The notes below the pieces were generated by a model that worked only from the letters and a program-made list of their open reading frames with translations, was not told where the DNA came from and searched no databases. The position numbers and the translations under genes were made by a program. A stretch of DNA of 64,000 nt from Paraliobacillus zengyii (GTDB lineage Bacteria; Bacillota; Bacilli; Bacillales; Amphibacillaceae). Below are positions 34,271-44,386 of the stretch, one piece after another; within the stretch, counting starts at the first letter, position 1; each line of letters starts with the position of its first letter. The stretch is taken from assembly GCF_003268595.1 (NCBI RefSeq), contig NZ_CP029797.1:1323501-1387500 (forward strand). The letters are read 5' to 3'.

Positions 34271-34325
34271 ATAAATTCCTCCGTTGTATGTAAAGTATGT
34301 TGTTTTATCAATTGGATTTATAAAA

Positions 34326-35288
34326 CTAAATAATTGCTTGGTTGTGAGTAAGTATATCTTTCTCTCTATGATTTTGATCCTTATTGTAAGTAGTTTGAAA
34401 TTTTTCTGCTTTTAATACTGTTACAAAAGCATTTACTACAATTGGATCAAACTGTGTTTCTTTATTTTTAGTAAGTTCCTTTAAAACTTCTTCCCAATCA
34501 GCTTGTCTTCTATAGACTCTTTTTGAAGTCATCGCATCGAATGAATCAGCTACAGCCATTATCCTTGCTTCCAGTGGGATGTTATTTCCCTTTAATCCAT
34601 GTGGATATCCTTTACCATCATAGCGTTCGTGATGATGTAAGATCATGTTTAGAATACCGCTAGATTCAAATCTATTAATATGTTTAACAAGGTTAAAGCC
34701 AATAAGCGGGTGTTGTTTTATCTGATTATATTCTTGCTCAGTTAATTTAGCTGGTTTATTTAATGTGTGTTCTGAAACTCCAATTTTCCCGATATCATGG
34801 AGTAGACCTCCGAAGTAAATATTGTCACAGGCACTATTACTAAGGTTCATTTCTTTTGCGATTTTTCTGGAATAAGTGGCGACATTATGTGAATGCAATG
34901 CCGTATATTCATCTCTTGAATCTAAAGATTTAGCTAAGCTATTAATCAAATCTATTGTATTCCTTTTTTCATTAAGATACTTTTCGATTAAGGTCATTAT
35001 CAAAGCAGATACTACGAAAGATGAGAACCAATGAAACAAAAACATATGTGGGTTCCATTCTGAAACGGTAAAATTACTTATGTACGAGATAAGGCCACTT
35101 GAAATTACTTGGATCCAAATTTTACGAAAAGACAAAGCGGAAAGAACAAGTATTGATAAATTTATTGCAAAAATAACATCTCTCTGTGTAATAAACTGAT
35201 CTGTAAAATAGTAAAATGGTAACGCGATGATAATTAGCCATCTATAGACTAACGTATTCTCTAAAAAAAATGATGATTTCGATTTCAA
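34326..35288 (-). CDS. Membrane HD-GYP domain protein, likely c-di-GMP phosphodiesterase
   Basis: 320 residues. Four or five membrane helices (about 13-115) are followed by an HD-GYP domain: [14 protein letters not shown] gives the HD metal ligands, [12 protein letters not shown] the GYP motif, and [15 protein letters not shown] the third metal motif. HD-GYP enzymes hydrolyse c-di-GMP. It is a natural counterpart of the GGDEF protein at 44387. It is encoded upstream of the chemoreceptor gene in the same direction and may share its transcript. Confidence 0.87.
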   Translation of the reverse strand: MKSKSSFFLENTLVYRWLIIIALPFYYFTDQFITQRDVIFAINLSILVLSALSFRKIWIQVISSGLISYISNFTVSEWNPHMFLFHWFSSFVVSALIMTLIEKYLNEKRNTIDLINSLAKSLDSRDEYTALHSHNVATYSRKIAKEMNLSNSACDNIYFGGLLHDIGKIGVSEHTLNKPAKLTEQEYNQIKQHPLIGFNLVKHINRFESSGILNMILHHHERYDGKGYPHGLKGNNIPLEARIMAVADSFDAMTSKRVYRRQADWEEVLKELTKNKETQFDPIVVNAFVTVLKAEKFQTTYNKDQNHREKDILTHNQAII

Positions 35289-35585
35289 TCTGTTGCAACT
35301 CCTCTATATTGTTTTTACTCTCTGTAGATAACTTATTGAATGAAACTTAAAATAACCTTTAAAAAATAGTTCTTTCTGCACGTGTTAATATATCTATTAG
35401 CTAAAATGAGCAGAAACAAGTCCCATAATTCATTGAGATTAAAGGTTTTTTAACGAAAAATATAGTGCGATAATATTATATTTTAAAACAATAAAATGCA
35501 TTTTATGATTTAAATGAATTAGGTTTGGAGAAAAAATATTTTAAATGAACATGTTATTTCCCTTTTAGAAATATTCAGATTTTTA

Positions 35586-35614
35586 TTGATTATCTATTGT
35601 GGGTTTGTTATATT
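35586..35614 (+). promoter_or_regulatory. Promoter of the riboswitch-serA transcript
   Basis: TTGATT (35586-35591), 17-bp spacer, TATATT (35609-35614). It would give a leader of about 430 nt carrying both riboswitches. Bases 35289-35585 are AT-rich with nothing recognised. Confidence 0.55.
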
Positions 35615-35641
35615 ATCCTTGTACCTAACAAAGTAATAATC

Positions 35642-35839
35642 CTCGTATATTCTCGGTAATATGGTCTGAGTGTTTCTACCTGGTTCCCAAATTAAAGAAC
35701 TAGACTACGAGTTAAAGTAAGGTTGTTGGTTTTTGTAACTTCCTTTTGATGTTCTGCATGAGTCGATGCTTGGCATTGGATTCTTTAACTTCCGTATGTC
35801 TAGAGGTGGAAAATATTCTGCATATTCTAGGCTTTTTTT
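35642..35839 (+). promoter_or_regulatory. Guanine riboswitch with terminator
   Basis: Aptamer 35642-35711. P1 is CTCGTA/TACGAG, L2 contains AATATGG, J2/3 is TTTCTACC, P3 is CTGGTTC/GAACTAG. The specificity base before TACGAG is C, the guanine/hypoxanthine type, where adenine switches carry U. One J1/2 base differs from the usual form. A terminator follows: stem 35798-35804 with 35826-35832 and T7 (35833-35839). AGTTAAAG after P1 and CTTTAACT (35783-35790) may form the alternative pairing. Guanine binding should favour termination. Confidence 0.85.
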
Positions 35840-35871
35840 ATTGAGATACGAGTAAAAAATAAAAGACAAGT

Positions 35872-35977
35872 CTATGTGTGACTGGCGAAACGCGGATAAC
35901 CGTGAGGGAGCACATAGTGTTTTAGCCGTTCGCCTGGGCAGAGGTAAGGGAATTATTTCTCTTACCTCTTTCTGTTT
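35872..35977 (+). promoter_or_regulatory. ZTP (pfl) riboswitch with terminator
   Basis: P1 is CTATGTG (35872-35878) with CACATAG (35911-35917), enclosing TGACTGGCG and GGATAACC...GGGAGCA. The 3' domain CCGTTCGCCTGGGCA is the ZTP-riboswitch signature. A 12-bp terminator (35940-35951 with 35958-35969, then TTCTGTTTTT) follows at once. In known cases ZTP/ZMP binding prevents termination, so genes for purine and one-carbon supply are switched on. Confidence 0.85.
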
Positions 35978-36054
35978 TTAAAAAAGGGGGATAGTTGGCT
36001 ATTACGCATTACGTCTTGTTGAAATGGAAGATAAGATCATGAGGAGGAATAAAT

Positions 36055-37251
36055 ATGAACACAATTACATTAGAAAAAATGAATACAATAAAAACATTAA
36101 ATCCTATATCTGAAAATGGGCTCAAAGTATTTAGAGATAATTATAAATTAGATGATGAAAATGACAATCCTGATGCGATCGTCGTTCGTAGTTTTAACAT
36201 GCATGATGGAACGTTTGGTGATAACTTAAAGGCGATTGCTCGAGCAGGTGCGGGTGTTAATAATATCCCAGTCGACAGTTTTACAAATAAGGGTGTTGTT
36301 GTATTTAATACACCTGGTGCTAATGCGAATGCTGTAAAAGAACTTGTATTGACTACCTTAATGGCTTCATCTCGTAATCTTTTTGCTGGAATTGATTGGA
36401 CCCGAACATTAGATGGAAAAGGTGAAGACATTCCGAAGCTTGTTGAAGCAGGGAAAAAACAGTTTGTTGGTGAAGAAATTAAAGGGAAAACACTAGGTGT
36501 GATTGGTCTGGGAGCAGTTGGTGCACTTGTCGCAAATGATGCACTTCAATTAGATATGGATGTTATTGGTTTTGATCCATTTATTTCTGTTGATACAGCA
36601 TGGAATTTATCACGGAATGTAAAACGGGCAATGACGATTGAAGAATTGTTTGCTAGTTGCGATTTTATTACGGTCCACGTTCCATTCACTGACGGAACGG
36701 GTGGTATGTTTAATGAAGACACATTTAAATTAATGAAATCAGGTGTCCAAATTCTTAACTTTTCACGCGGTGAGCTTGTTAATGAAAAAGATATGGCAGT
36801 TGCTCTTGAAAGTGGTAGAGTAGGTAAATACATTTCCGATTTCCCAAATGAAAATATACTTAAGATGAAGAATGTTGTTCCAATTCCACATCTTGGTGCA
36901 TCTACGAAAGAGTCAGAGGAAAATTGTGCAATTATGGCTGCACGTCAGATAAAAGATTTTCTCGAAACAGGGAATATTAAAAACTCTGTTAATTTTCCGA
37001 AAACATACCTTCCTTACACAGGGAGAAAGCGAATAACAGTATTTCACAAAAACGTTCCAAATATGGTTGGACAAATTACTTCCGTACTATCTACCTTCCA
37101 TTTAAATATTGCTGATATGGTTAATAGAAGCCGAGGAGAGTATGCATATACAATGGTTGATATTGAGGACAATGTGGATGGTGATATTATTCCAAGCTTA
37201 ACAGAAAAAATCAATCAAATTATGGGTATTGTTACGACTCGTATTATTTGA
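36055..37251 (+). CDS. serA: D-3-phosphoglycerate dehydrogenase (short SerA with ACT domain)
   Basis: 398 residues. It oxidises 3-phosphoglycerate to phosphohydroxypyruvate, the first step of serine synthesis. GLGAVG (151-156) is the NAD-binding loop, Arg238 (FSRGELVN) and His279 (IPHLGAST) are the catalytic residues with Glu266 between, and residues 325-398 form an ACT domain. A GAGGAGG ribosome site precedes the ATG. The tandem guanine and ZTP riboswitches tie it to purine and folate status: serine feeds glycine and one-carbon units for purine synthesis. serC and serB are not adjacent. Confidence 0.9.
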   Translation: MNTITLEKMNTIKTLNPISENGLKVFRDNYKLDDENDNPDAIVVRSFNMHDGTFGDNLKAIARAGAGVNNIPVDSFTNKGVVVFNTPGANANAVKELVLTTLMASSRNLFAGIDWTRTLDGKGEDIPKLVEAGKKQFVGEEIKGKTLGVIGLGAVGALVANDALQLDMDVIGFDPFISVDTAWNLSRNVKRAMTIEELFASCDFITVHVPFTDGTGGMFNEDTFKLMKSGVQILNFSRGELVNEKDMAVALESGRVGKYISDFPNENILKMKNVVPIPHLGASTKESEENCAIMAARQIKDFLETGNIKNSVNFPKTYLPYTGRKRITVFHKNVPNMVGQITSVLSTFHLNIADMVNRSRGEYAYTMVDIEDNVDGDIIPSLTEKINQIMGIVTTRII

Positions 37252-37304
37252 GTTTGTTGTTAATACAATATAATTATTTCCCGGGATATAATTGGAAAGA
37301 AATC

Positions 37305-37355
37305 ACTTGCATATCATAATGTCATACATAGACAGTGTTGTTATGCAAGTTTTTT
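37305..37355 (+). terminator. Terminator of serA
   Basis: ACTTGCATA and TATGCAAGT are exact arms with further internal pairing (TGTC/GACA), then T5. Confidence 0.8.
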
Positions 37356-37514
37356 AATGTTTTCTAAATAGAGGGTTTTTACCGTTCTTTTGCCACATTC
37401 TTATAGTAGGATATTTTTATAAACAATGCGTATGGACATAAACAGTACTTTTATTACGTCACTGTTTCTTGTTTCTATCTATTGTTTAATGAAAAGTGAA
37501 TGAGGGTGTGTTTT

Positions 37515-38186
37515 ATGGAAAAAGACTTCACATCTGTAGATAAATTATTTTCAACTATTAAAGTTACGTCGAATGCTAATAACAGACCTGTTACTATACA
37601 CGGAAGTGCAAAAGAATTAAGGTGCATTGGGGTTGGAACGGATGCCGCCGTTTTTCAATTACTTTCTGTTCCAACCCATGCGTTTAAGTTATATGCGGAT
37701 GATAAAAGAATGAAAATAGAAACCGAAGAAAGTGTTTATCAACGATTAGAAGGCTCGCGTTTTTTTTCGAAATGCTATGGTAGTACGGATAGATATTTAG
37801 TAGTGGATTTTGAATCAGGCATTACTTTGTATGACTGTCTTTTACAAGGCATTCCTATACCTAAGCAAGTAATGGATGATGTTGAAGAAGCACGGAAATT
37901 TGCGCGTGAAGCTGATCTTAATCCGAGGGATATTCATTTTAAAAATGTGATTTTACAGAATGGAAGAGCGAAAATAATTGATGTTTCTGAATATCTGGAG
38001 CAGGGTGATGACTCGCGTTGGGAGCATTTAAACCTAGCATATAACGAACACTATCATCTCATCAAGGGTAAGGCAATTCCTTCTTGGATATTGGAGACTA
38101 TTCCAAAATGGTATAACCAACGCTACTATAATTCATTTGATGATTTTATGAAAGGTATCCTTAAGTTAAAGATGTTTTGTAAATAG
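37515..38186 (+). CDS. Protein-kinase-like protein
   Basis: About 223 residues from ATG 37515 (GAGGGTG ribosome site; an earlier in-frame ATG at 37500 overlaps it). CIGVGTDAAVFQL is a glycine-rich loop, AFKLYA the ATP Lys, LNPRDIHFKNVIL a catalytic loop with Asp and Asn, and IIDVSEY stands for DFG. It resembles small Bacillus kinases such as YrzF. Catalytic residues are mostly present, but the substrate is unknown. Confidence 0.7.
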   Translation: MEKDFTSVDKLFSTIKVTSNANNRPVTIHGSAKELRCIGVGTDAAVFQLLSVPTHAFKLYADDKRMKIETEESVYQRLEGSRFFSKCYGSTDRYLVVDFESGITLYDCLLQGIPIPKQVMDDVEEARKFAREADLNPRDIHFKNVILQNGRAKIIDVSEYLEQGDDSRWEHLNLAYNEHYHLIKGKAIPSWILETIPKWYNQRYYNSFDDFMKGILKLKMFCK

Positions 38187-38195
38187 AATCAGGTG

Positions 38196-38237
38196 AACAA
38201 GTAACTTGCACATCATAGTCGAAGTTACTTGTTTGTT
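38196..38237 (+). terminator. Terminator after the kinase-like gene
   Basis: AACAAGTAACTT and AAGTTACTTGTT form a perfect 12-bp stem followed by TGTTT. It may also serve the minus-strand lipoprotein pseudogene. Confidence 0.8.
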
Positions 38238-38238
38238 T

Positions 38239-38687
38239 CTATTGGTCTTGATTTCCATTTCCTGATACAATTGTGAATGATTCTTCCTCGCCATTTTCAA
38301 AAATTTGAATAACTTCATAGTCTTTATCGAATTTTACACTATATAGAAGGTTATATTTTAAGGTCTCATCAGTATAATCATCGGTTTTTACTTCCTTATA
38401 GTTAAGTTTTAGAACTTCTCCATCTCCTTCAACACTAAGTCGGTAAAATGAATCGCTTCTTCGCCTTGGGTAACGTTTTTTCCGTTAATCATTACAAATA
38501 TATTATCTTCCCCAGCAGTATAAAGATAGTTGCCATATGTACCTGTATTACTTTCAAAAAAATCACGTGCATCAGCCTCTAGATTTGATATTTCCACTTC
38601 TGAATAAGACAATTCTGATTCAGATTCTGAGTTGCAACCAACTAAAAACAAAAATAATAAGCTATAAACGAACCAAAGTTTTTTCAT
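38239..38687 (-). pseudogene. Lipoprotein gene broken by a single frameshift
   Basis: The first part (38687 to about 38446) encodes a lipoprotein with lipobox FLVGC at 14-18, an acidic Ser/Glu spacer, and a segment ending NGKNVTQGEEAIHF. In the original frame it stops at 38409. In the next frame the sequence runs on as FYRLSVEGDGEVLKLNYKEV through FENGEEESFTIVSGNGNQDQ to a stop at 38239. The break falls at a run of four T (minus strand, 38445-38448); one more T would restore a protein of about 148 residues. It is either a recent loss, a slippage site or an assembly error. Confidence 0.75.
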
Positions 38688-38881
38688 GATTCTTCTTCTC
38701 CTTTAGAATACACGCAAGTATGCGGATTTAGTTAAATTAAAAAAGGCAGAAAATTATTTGTACTTAGTTTACCATATTAACTGTAAGATTAGACCAATTT
38801 ATTGGAAAAGTTAGTAGCGATTGTGGTTAATATGTTCAGTTGATTTCATTTGATACAATAGATATAGATGGGGTGATGTTA

Positions 38882-39433
38882 ATGAAACGTTGTGATTGGG
38901 TGAATGATGATCCATTATATATCGATTATCATGATAATGAATGGGGCGTTCCTGAATACAATGACCAGAAGTTATTTGAATTAATTATACTAGAAGGGGC
39001 GCAAGCAGGTCTGAGTTGGTATACAGTACTGAAAAAAAGAGAACATTATCGCGCTGTGTTTGATCATTTTGATCCAGATAAAATCGCGAAATATAATGAG
39101 AATAAGAAAGCGGAATTGTTACAAGATCCAGGAATTATCCGAAATAAATTAAAGGTTCAGGCAGCTATAACGAATGCTAAGATTTATTTGGAGATAATTG
39201 AAGAAGAGGGAAGCTTTTCTGACTACATATGGTCATTTGTCGATGGTAAACCAATTATAAACAGTTGGGAAAATATTAGTGATGTGCCTGCAACAACAGA
39301 GATAAGTGACAAAATGAGTAAAGCATTAAAGAAGAGAGGCTTTAAATTTGTTGGACCAACGATCTGTTATGCTTTTATGCAAGCTAGTGGAATGGTAAAC
39401 GACCATATTACATCATGTATTTGTTATAAATGA
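38882..39433 (+). CDS. tag: DNA-3-methyladenine glycosylase I
   Basis: 183 residues. It removes 3-methyladenine from alkylated DNA. With the start at ATG 38882 (GGGGTGA upstream), the zinc ligands fall at Cys4, His17, His175 and Cys179, the positions I recall for E. coli TAG, which supports this start over the longer frame. CDWVNDDPLYIDYHDNEWG and ILEGAQAGLSW are family hallmarks. Single gene. Confidence 0.93.
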   Translation: MKRCDWVNDDPLYIDYHDNEWGVPEYNDQKLFELIILEGAQAGLSWYTVLKKREHYRAVFDHFDPDKIAKYNENKKAELLQDPGIIRNKLKVQAAITNAKIYLEIIEEEGSFSDYIWSFVDGKPIINSWENISDVPATTEISDKMSKALKKRGFKFVGPTICYAFMQASGMVNDHITSCICYK

Positions 39434-39534
39434 AGTTTCTTGTAGTCTTTTGTTATAATCCTCCCACAAATAGATGAATAAAGATTCTTTTTTATAGAAG
39501 GATAAAGATATTACTATATGTGGAGGATGGACAA

Positions 39535-40350
39535 ATGAATAAGAAGAGCTGTAGCTGGTTAGTTTTTATAATGGGCTTACTCGTAATTTGGACTACAACT
39601 GGTGTAATAAGCTATGCGCAGCCAAGTCAAGAAAACTTACCAGAACCAGAAGGTGGGTCGGAATTATCGGAGCGCGTTCGTTATCCAGTTTCCAATATTA
39701 TTTTACAAGAGCGATATCCTGAAACGATTGTCTTAAGTGGCGATCAATCCGAGAATAGAATTGCGCTAACGTTTGATGATGGGCCAGATCCACGTTTTAC
39801 GCCACAGATTTTAGATGTATTGCAAGGGTATAATGTTAAAGCGACGTTTTTTCTGATGGGTGCAAGGGCAAAAGCGTACCCCGAGCTTGTACAGCGGATA
39901 ATTGCTGAAGGTCACATTATTGGTAATCATACATATTGGCATCCGAACCTTGTAGAAGAAGGGGATATTCCCACACTTGAGAATGAAGTTAACCGAACCG
40001 AAGCTACTTTAACGGAGCAAATCGGTTATCGAACGAAATTATTTCGTGCGCCATATGGTTTTTTAAATAATGAATTAGTTGAGAAACTGGAGGATATGAA
40101 TTACTCGGTGATTGGTTGGTCAGTTGATTCATTAGACTGGCAAGAGGCTGCGCCAGAAGTGATCACTTATAATGTGTTAAGTAATATTCATCCAGGTGCA
40201 ATTGTCCTTATGCACGATGGCGCTGATTCGGAGGGTGACCGAACCAACACGATTGAAGCGCTTCGCCAACTAATACCAACACTGAAAGATGAAGGTATGG
40301 AATTTGTTACAGTTCCAGTGTTAGTAGATGTTTCTTATAAACAAGATTAA
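39535..40350 (+). CDS. Exported polysaccharide deacetylase (NodB domain)
   Basis: 271 residues with a signal peptide or anchor (about 8-28, ending SYAQP). The NodB domain at 72-265 has TFDDGPDPR (Asp81, Asp82), NHTYWHPNL (His132, His136 as metal ligands), LFRAPYG, and HPGAIVLMHDG with the catalytic His. These enzymes remove acetyl groups from peptidoglycan GlcNAc/MurNAc or chitin-like polymers. GGAGGAT precedes ATG 39535. Peptidoglycan is the likeliest substrate. Confidence 0.9.
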   Translation: MNKKSCSWLVFIMGLLVIWTTTGVISYAQPSQENLPEPEGGSELSERVRYPVSNIILQERYPETIVLSGDQSENRIALTFDDGPDPRFTPQILDVLQGYNVKATFFLMGARAKAYPELVQRIIAEGHIIGNHTYWHPNLVEEGDIPTLENEVNRTEATLTEQIGYRTKLFRAPYGFLNNELVEKLEDMNYSVIGWSVDSLDWQEAAPEVITYNVLSNIHPGAIVLMHDGADSEGDRTNTIEALRQLIPTLKDEGMEFVTVPVLVDVSYKQD

Positions 40351-40368
40351 ATTAGTAGATAAACAAAC

Positions 40369-40402
40369 AGCCCCTTCGCAGCTATTTGGAGGGGCTTATC
40401 TT
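40369..40402 (+). terminator. Terminator of the deacetylase gene
   Basis: AGCCCCT and AGGGGCT form a stem with two more pairs inside, then TATCTT. A TGC-TATAAT extended -10 at 40443-40451 starts the next transcript. Confidence 0.6.
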
Positions 40403-40566
40403 GGAGATTCAATTATAAAGAGGTTATGCTGCATTTATTTTCTGCTATAATCTAGTGAAAGGTACCATTACTTTGAGCTACAGAAGTTTAATCGCTTTAA
40501 GACGCGAGTAGTTAAATCAGGCGAAAAGTAACGTATCGTTAGTCGCACAACAAAGGAGCAAATCTC

Positions 40567-40770
40567 ATGAAGTTTGGTATACGAAAACCGAGTCTAAAAA
40601 AGAGGATTTCAGCTAGAACAAGTGTAAAGAGGCAATTAGTTCATCGCGCAGGTTTAAAGATGCCAAAAGGAACTAGTTGGGCAAGGAATCCAAAAAAATA
40701 TGCATACAATAAAGTCCATCAAAAAACATCTTTTGATATTTTTAAACTAATTAAGAAACTATTTAAGTAA
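40567..40770 (+). CDS. Small basic conserved hypothetical protein
   Basis: 67 residues, strongly basic. MKFGIRKPSLKKRISART at the start and NPKKYAYNKVHQKTSFDI in the middle match a small protein I have seen in many Firmicutes, often near phage genes. RBS AAAGGAG. No phage genes surround it here. Function unknown; nucleic-acid binding would suit the charge but is only a guess. Confidence 0.65.
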   Translation: MKFGIRKPSLKKRISARTSVKRQLVHRAGLKMPKGTSWARNPKKYAYNKVHQKTSFDIFKLIKKLFK

Positions 40771-40841
40771 GGTTGATATACTCACTGTGGTGAAGTACGC
40801 GTTAGTGCTGATGGTTCAGTTTGAAATGCTGAATCCCTACT

Positions 40842-41225
40842 TTATGTTTTTTGCAATTTTTTAATTCCTCTATAGGCTTTTGAACTTTTTGTTTTTATAA
40901 AGTCCCAGGTCGATTGGACAAAATTCATTACTTCATTATGCTTATACTTGTACAACATGATGGCTACTAAAGAAACTTCGCTTGTAATGTATAGCCAAAT
41001 CCCTAATTTAAGTCCGTTTATAAATTGCGCTTCGCTTCTTAGGAATGCGTACAGAAACCAGTTAAATATTGCTAAAGAATAGAGTGTTAGATTAAGTACA
41101 CTAGCTACAATTAAATTTGTGTGAAGGTTGATATGTGTTACTTTCATCGTATAAGTTACATATTTATAACTCGCAAAAAAAGCAGCTCCTAAACTAATAA
41201 TATATATACTGTATGCTAAAATCAT
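40842..41225 (-). CDS. Hypothetical membrane protein
   Basis: 127 residues with four predicted membrane helices (about 4-20, 36-60, 70-90 overlapping polar turns) and a basic C-terminal tail (KTKSSKAYRGIKKLQKT). AGGAGG ribosome site on the minus strand. No family recognised; the gene stands alone. Confidence 0.6.
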   Translation of the reverse strand: MILAYSIYIISLGAAFFASYKYVTYTMKVTHINLHTNLIVASVLNLTLYSLAIFNWFLYAFLRSEAQFINGLKLGIWLYITSEVSLVAIMLYKYKHNEVMNFVQSTWDFIKTKSSKAYRGIKKLQKT

Positions 41226-41432
41226 AAGTGAATTCCTCCTTGTTTTTACTAGTATGGTAGCTTAGTAGTTTTTTTATACCCAGTTTATAAAATTATTAGT
41301 CATTATCTATCTTATGTACGTTTTAAATATGTATTCTATACTTTTTGTAATTTTTTCATGTTTAGTTTGCATTTTTTGAAAATTTTAAGTTATGCTATAT
41401 ATGACAGTACATAATAGTACATGGGAGGGTTT

Positions 41433-41708
41433 ATGATGGATAAAATTGAAGTTGGTGAAGTATTTACCATTATTGATGAGCAAGAATTGGAACAAACAGT
41501 AGAAGTATTGGCGAATGTTACGTTAGAGGGAACGGATTATCTTGCTGTAAGTTTTCTAGCAGATCTAGAAGAGGAAGAGGAAGGCGATATTGATATCTTT
41601 TTCCTTAAAACAGATGAAGACGGTGACTTAACTGCTATTGAAGATGACGCGGAATTTGATAAAGTTTCTGAAGCATTTGATGAAATTTTAGATGATGAAG
41701 ACGAGTAG
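41433..41708 (+). CDS. DUF1292-family acidic protein (YrzB-like)
   Basis: 91 residues, strongly acidic. IEVGEVFTIIDE and YLAVSFLADLEEEEEGDIDI resemble the DUF1292/YrzB family common in Bacilli. GGGAGGG fits ATG 41433. Soluble, function unknown; in other genomes the relative sits with ruvX and mltG-type genes, which are not present here. Confidence 0.75.
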   Translation: MMDKIEVGEVFTIIDEQELEQTVEVLANVTLEGTDYLAVSFLADLEEEEEGDIDIFFLKTDEDGDLTAIEDDAEFDKVSEAFDEILDDEDE

Positions 41709-41730
41709 GTAAGAATAGGCATAAAAAAGG

Positions 41731-41766
41731 CGCTCAGACAAAATGTCTGAGCGTCTTTTTTTATCT
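41731..41766 (+). terminator. Terminator of the DUF1292 gene
   Basis: CGCTCAGACA and TGTCTGAGCG (10-bp stem, AAA loop) followed by a T-rich tail. Confidence 0.9.
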
Positions 41767-41802
41767 TATCATCTTGAATTAAGTGCTTTATATCCATTAT
41801 AA

Positions 41803-43068
<1,266 letters not shown>

Positions 43069-43098
43069 TTTTTTTAACCTCCTTTCATCATACTTCTT

Positions 43099-43107
43099 TA
43101 TTCTATG
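43099..43107 (-). promoter_or_regulatory. Sigma-K-like -10 of the collagen-protein gene
   Basis: CATAGAATA on the minus strand fits CATANNNTA. The -35 dinucleotide AC is not at ideal spacing, so this is a partial match supporting late mother-cell expression. Confidence 0.4.
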
Positions 43108-43318
43108 AAAGAAGTAATGATTATGAGAGGGTAAATCTCTTGTAAAAGTGCTTGTTTTTAAAAAATGTGTTGCCCGTTTGTTCTGCTAACGATTATACTA
43201 TATCAAATATAGTTAATTAGTTTATGAGTAGTTAAAAAATGATTTCAATCCTCTTAGCTATCTTTATATTAATTCCTGTTAGATCCCCTAATCCGCGTTT
43301 TAATAATGATAAAACCCA

Positions 43319-44155
43319 TTAAAAATACATGTTGCTTTTCTTCCATATTTTATACCGTCTTTTATCCATTGCAATCATTTGTTTATAAACATTTTTATCG
43401 GGTAGTTTTTTAAAAAGATCATAAGCTGGTCGTCCTTTAGCATCATTTGTATTGACTTCAAATAACCAGAGATTTCCGTTTCGATCGAGACCAAAGTCAG
43501 CACCAATGTCGACAAATGGATATTGACTATCAAGAACTTCAGAAATGGCGAATGTGGCATTTGCTAGCGTTCTTAACACTTTATTTCCTTTTGAGTATCG
43601 AAATAAATGTTGCAGTACGAATTCCGTTTCTACTACGCCACCACCATTTGTGAAATGATTAGAAACAATGGATTTCTCCCCACCAATGCGGGTTAAATCC
43701 CCTGCGTAAAGCCATTGACCATGTTCATCTCGTTGTAGATGGACACGAATGTCAAACGCCCGTGAATTAAAAGCGATAGTAGGTGCCTGTTGTTGAATGA
43801 TGGCAAGCGTATTTTGATAGTATTGGGCCAATTTTTGCCACAAGGCTTGCTTCGTAGGGAGTGTTTCTTCTGATCCGTTCTGTTGTTTTACGTGATAGCC
43901 GTTATAAAAAGGCGTAATCCGTGTGATATGCAAACCTGCCCATGTATGGACTGGTTTTACATAAAAGGGAATAGACCTAGAGGTGAATTGATCAAACGAT
44001 TGGATGGAAAAAATAGCAGTATAAGGCATTTGAAAAGGTAAATCATATTGGGCTAATAACTTATACATTTCCCACTTATTGAAAAACAGGCGTTGCTTAT
44101 CAAAGGTCACTTCTGTACTAGGCGCAATCCTATTTTCAAAATTGTTACCGTTCAT
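43319..44155 (-). CDS. YheC/YheD-family ATP-grasp spore coat protein
   Basis: About 278 residues, ATP-grasp fold. FYVKPVHTWAGLHI carries the ATP Lys, FDIRVHLQRDEHGQWLYAGD a middle strand pair, FVDIGADFGLDRNGNLWLFEVNTND the Mg-binding Glu and Asn. YheC/YheD are endospore coat-associated proteins of unknown reaction. This one is shorter than the usual 360-450 residues, lacking the N-terminal region. ATG 44155 has AAAGGGC 9 nt upstream; GTG 44164 would be too close. It neighbours the collagen-protein gene, fitting a spore-surface role. Confidence 0.8.
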   Translation of the reverse strand: MNGNNFENRIAPSTEVTFDKQRLFFNKWEMYKLLAQYDLPFQMPYTAIFSIQSFDQFTSRSIPFYVKPVHTWAGLHITRITPFYNGYHVKQQNGSEETLPTKQALWQKLAQYYQNTLAIIQQQAPTIAFNSRAFDIRVHLQRDEHGQWLYAGDLTRIGGEKSIVSNHFTNGGGVVETEFVLQHLFRYSKGNKVLRTLANATFAISEVLDSQYPFVDIGADFGLDRNGNLWLFEVNTNDAKGRPAYDLFKKLPDKNVYKQMIAMDKRRYKIWKKSNMYF

Positions 44156-44386
44156 TTTGCTCACGCCCTTTCAATTTAAGATAATACTATATAGATATGG
44201 AATAACTAAATAAATGGTTCCTCTATTTTATGCTTAAGAGTATATCGGTATTCAGAACTACATGTTAATATAGAAGGTAATAGTACGAACAAAAAATAAT
44301 AGAGAAAAGTGATCAGGTTATACAGCGTGTATCTCTTTTAGATCTAACATACTTGTTCCCATTCTAGCTTTAAAGGAGTAACCACA

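Noticed and set aside
35289..36054. Small protein genes in the long gap before serA
   Set aside because: Only short frames without ribosome sites; the region is explained by promoter, two riboswitches and their terminators.
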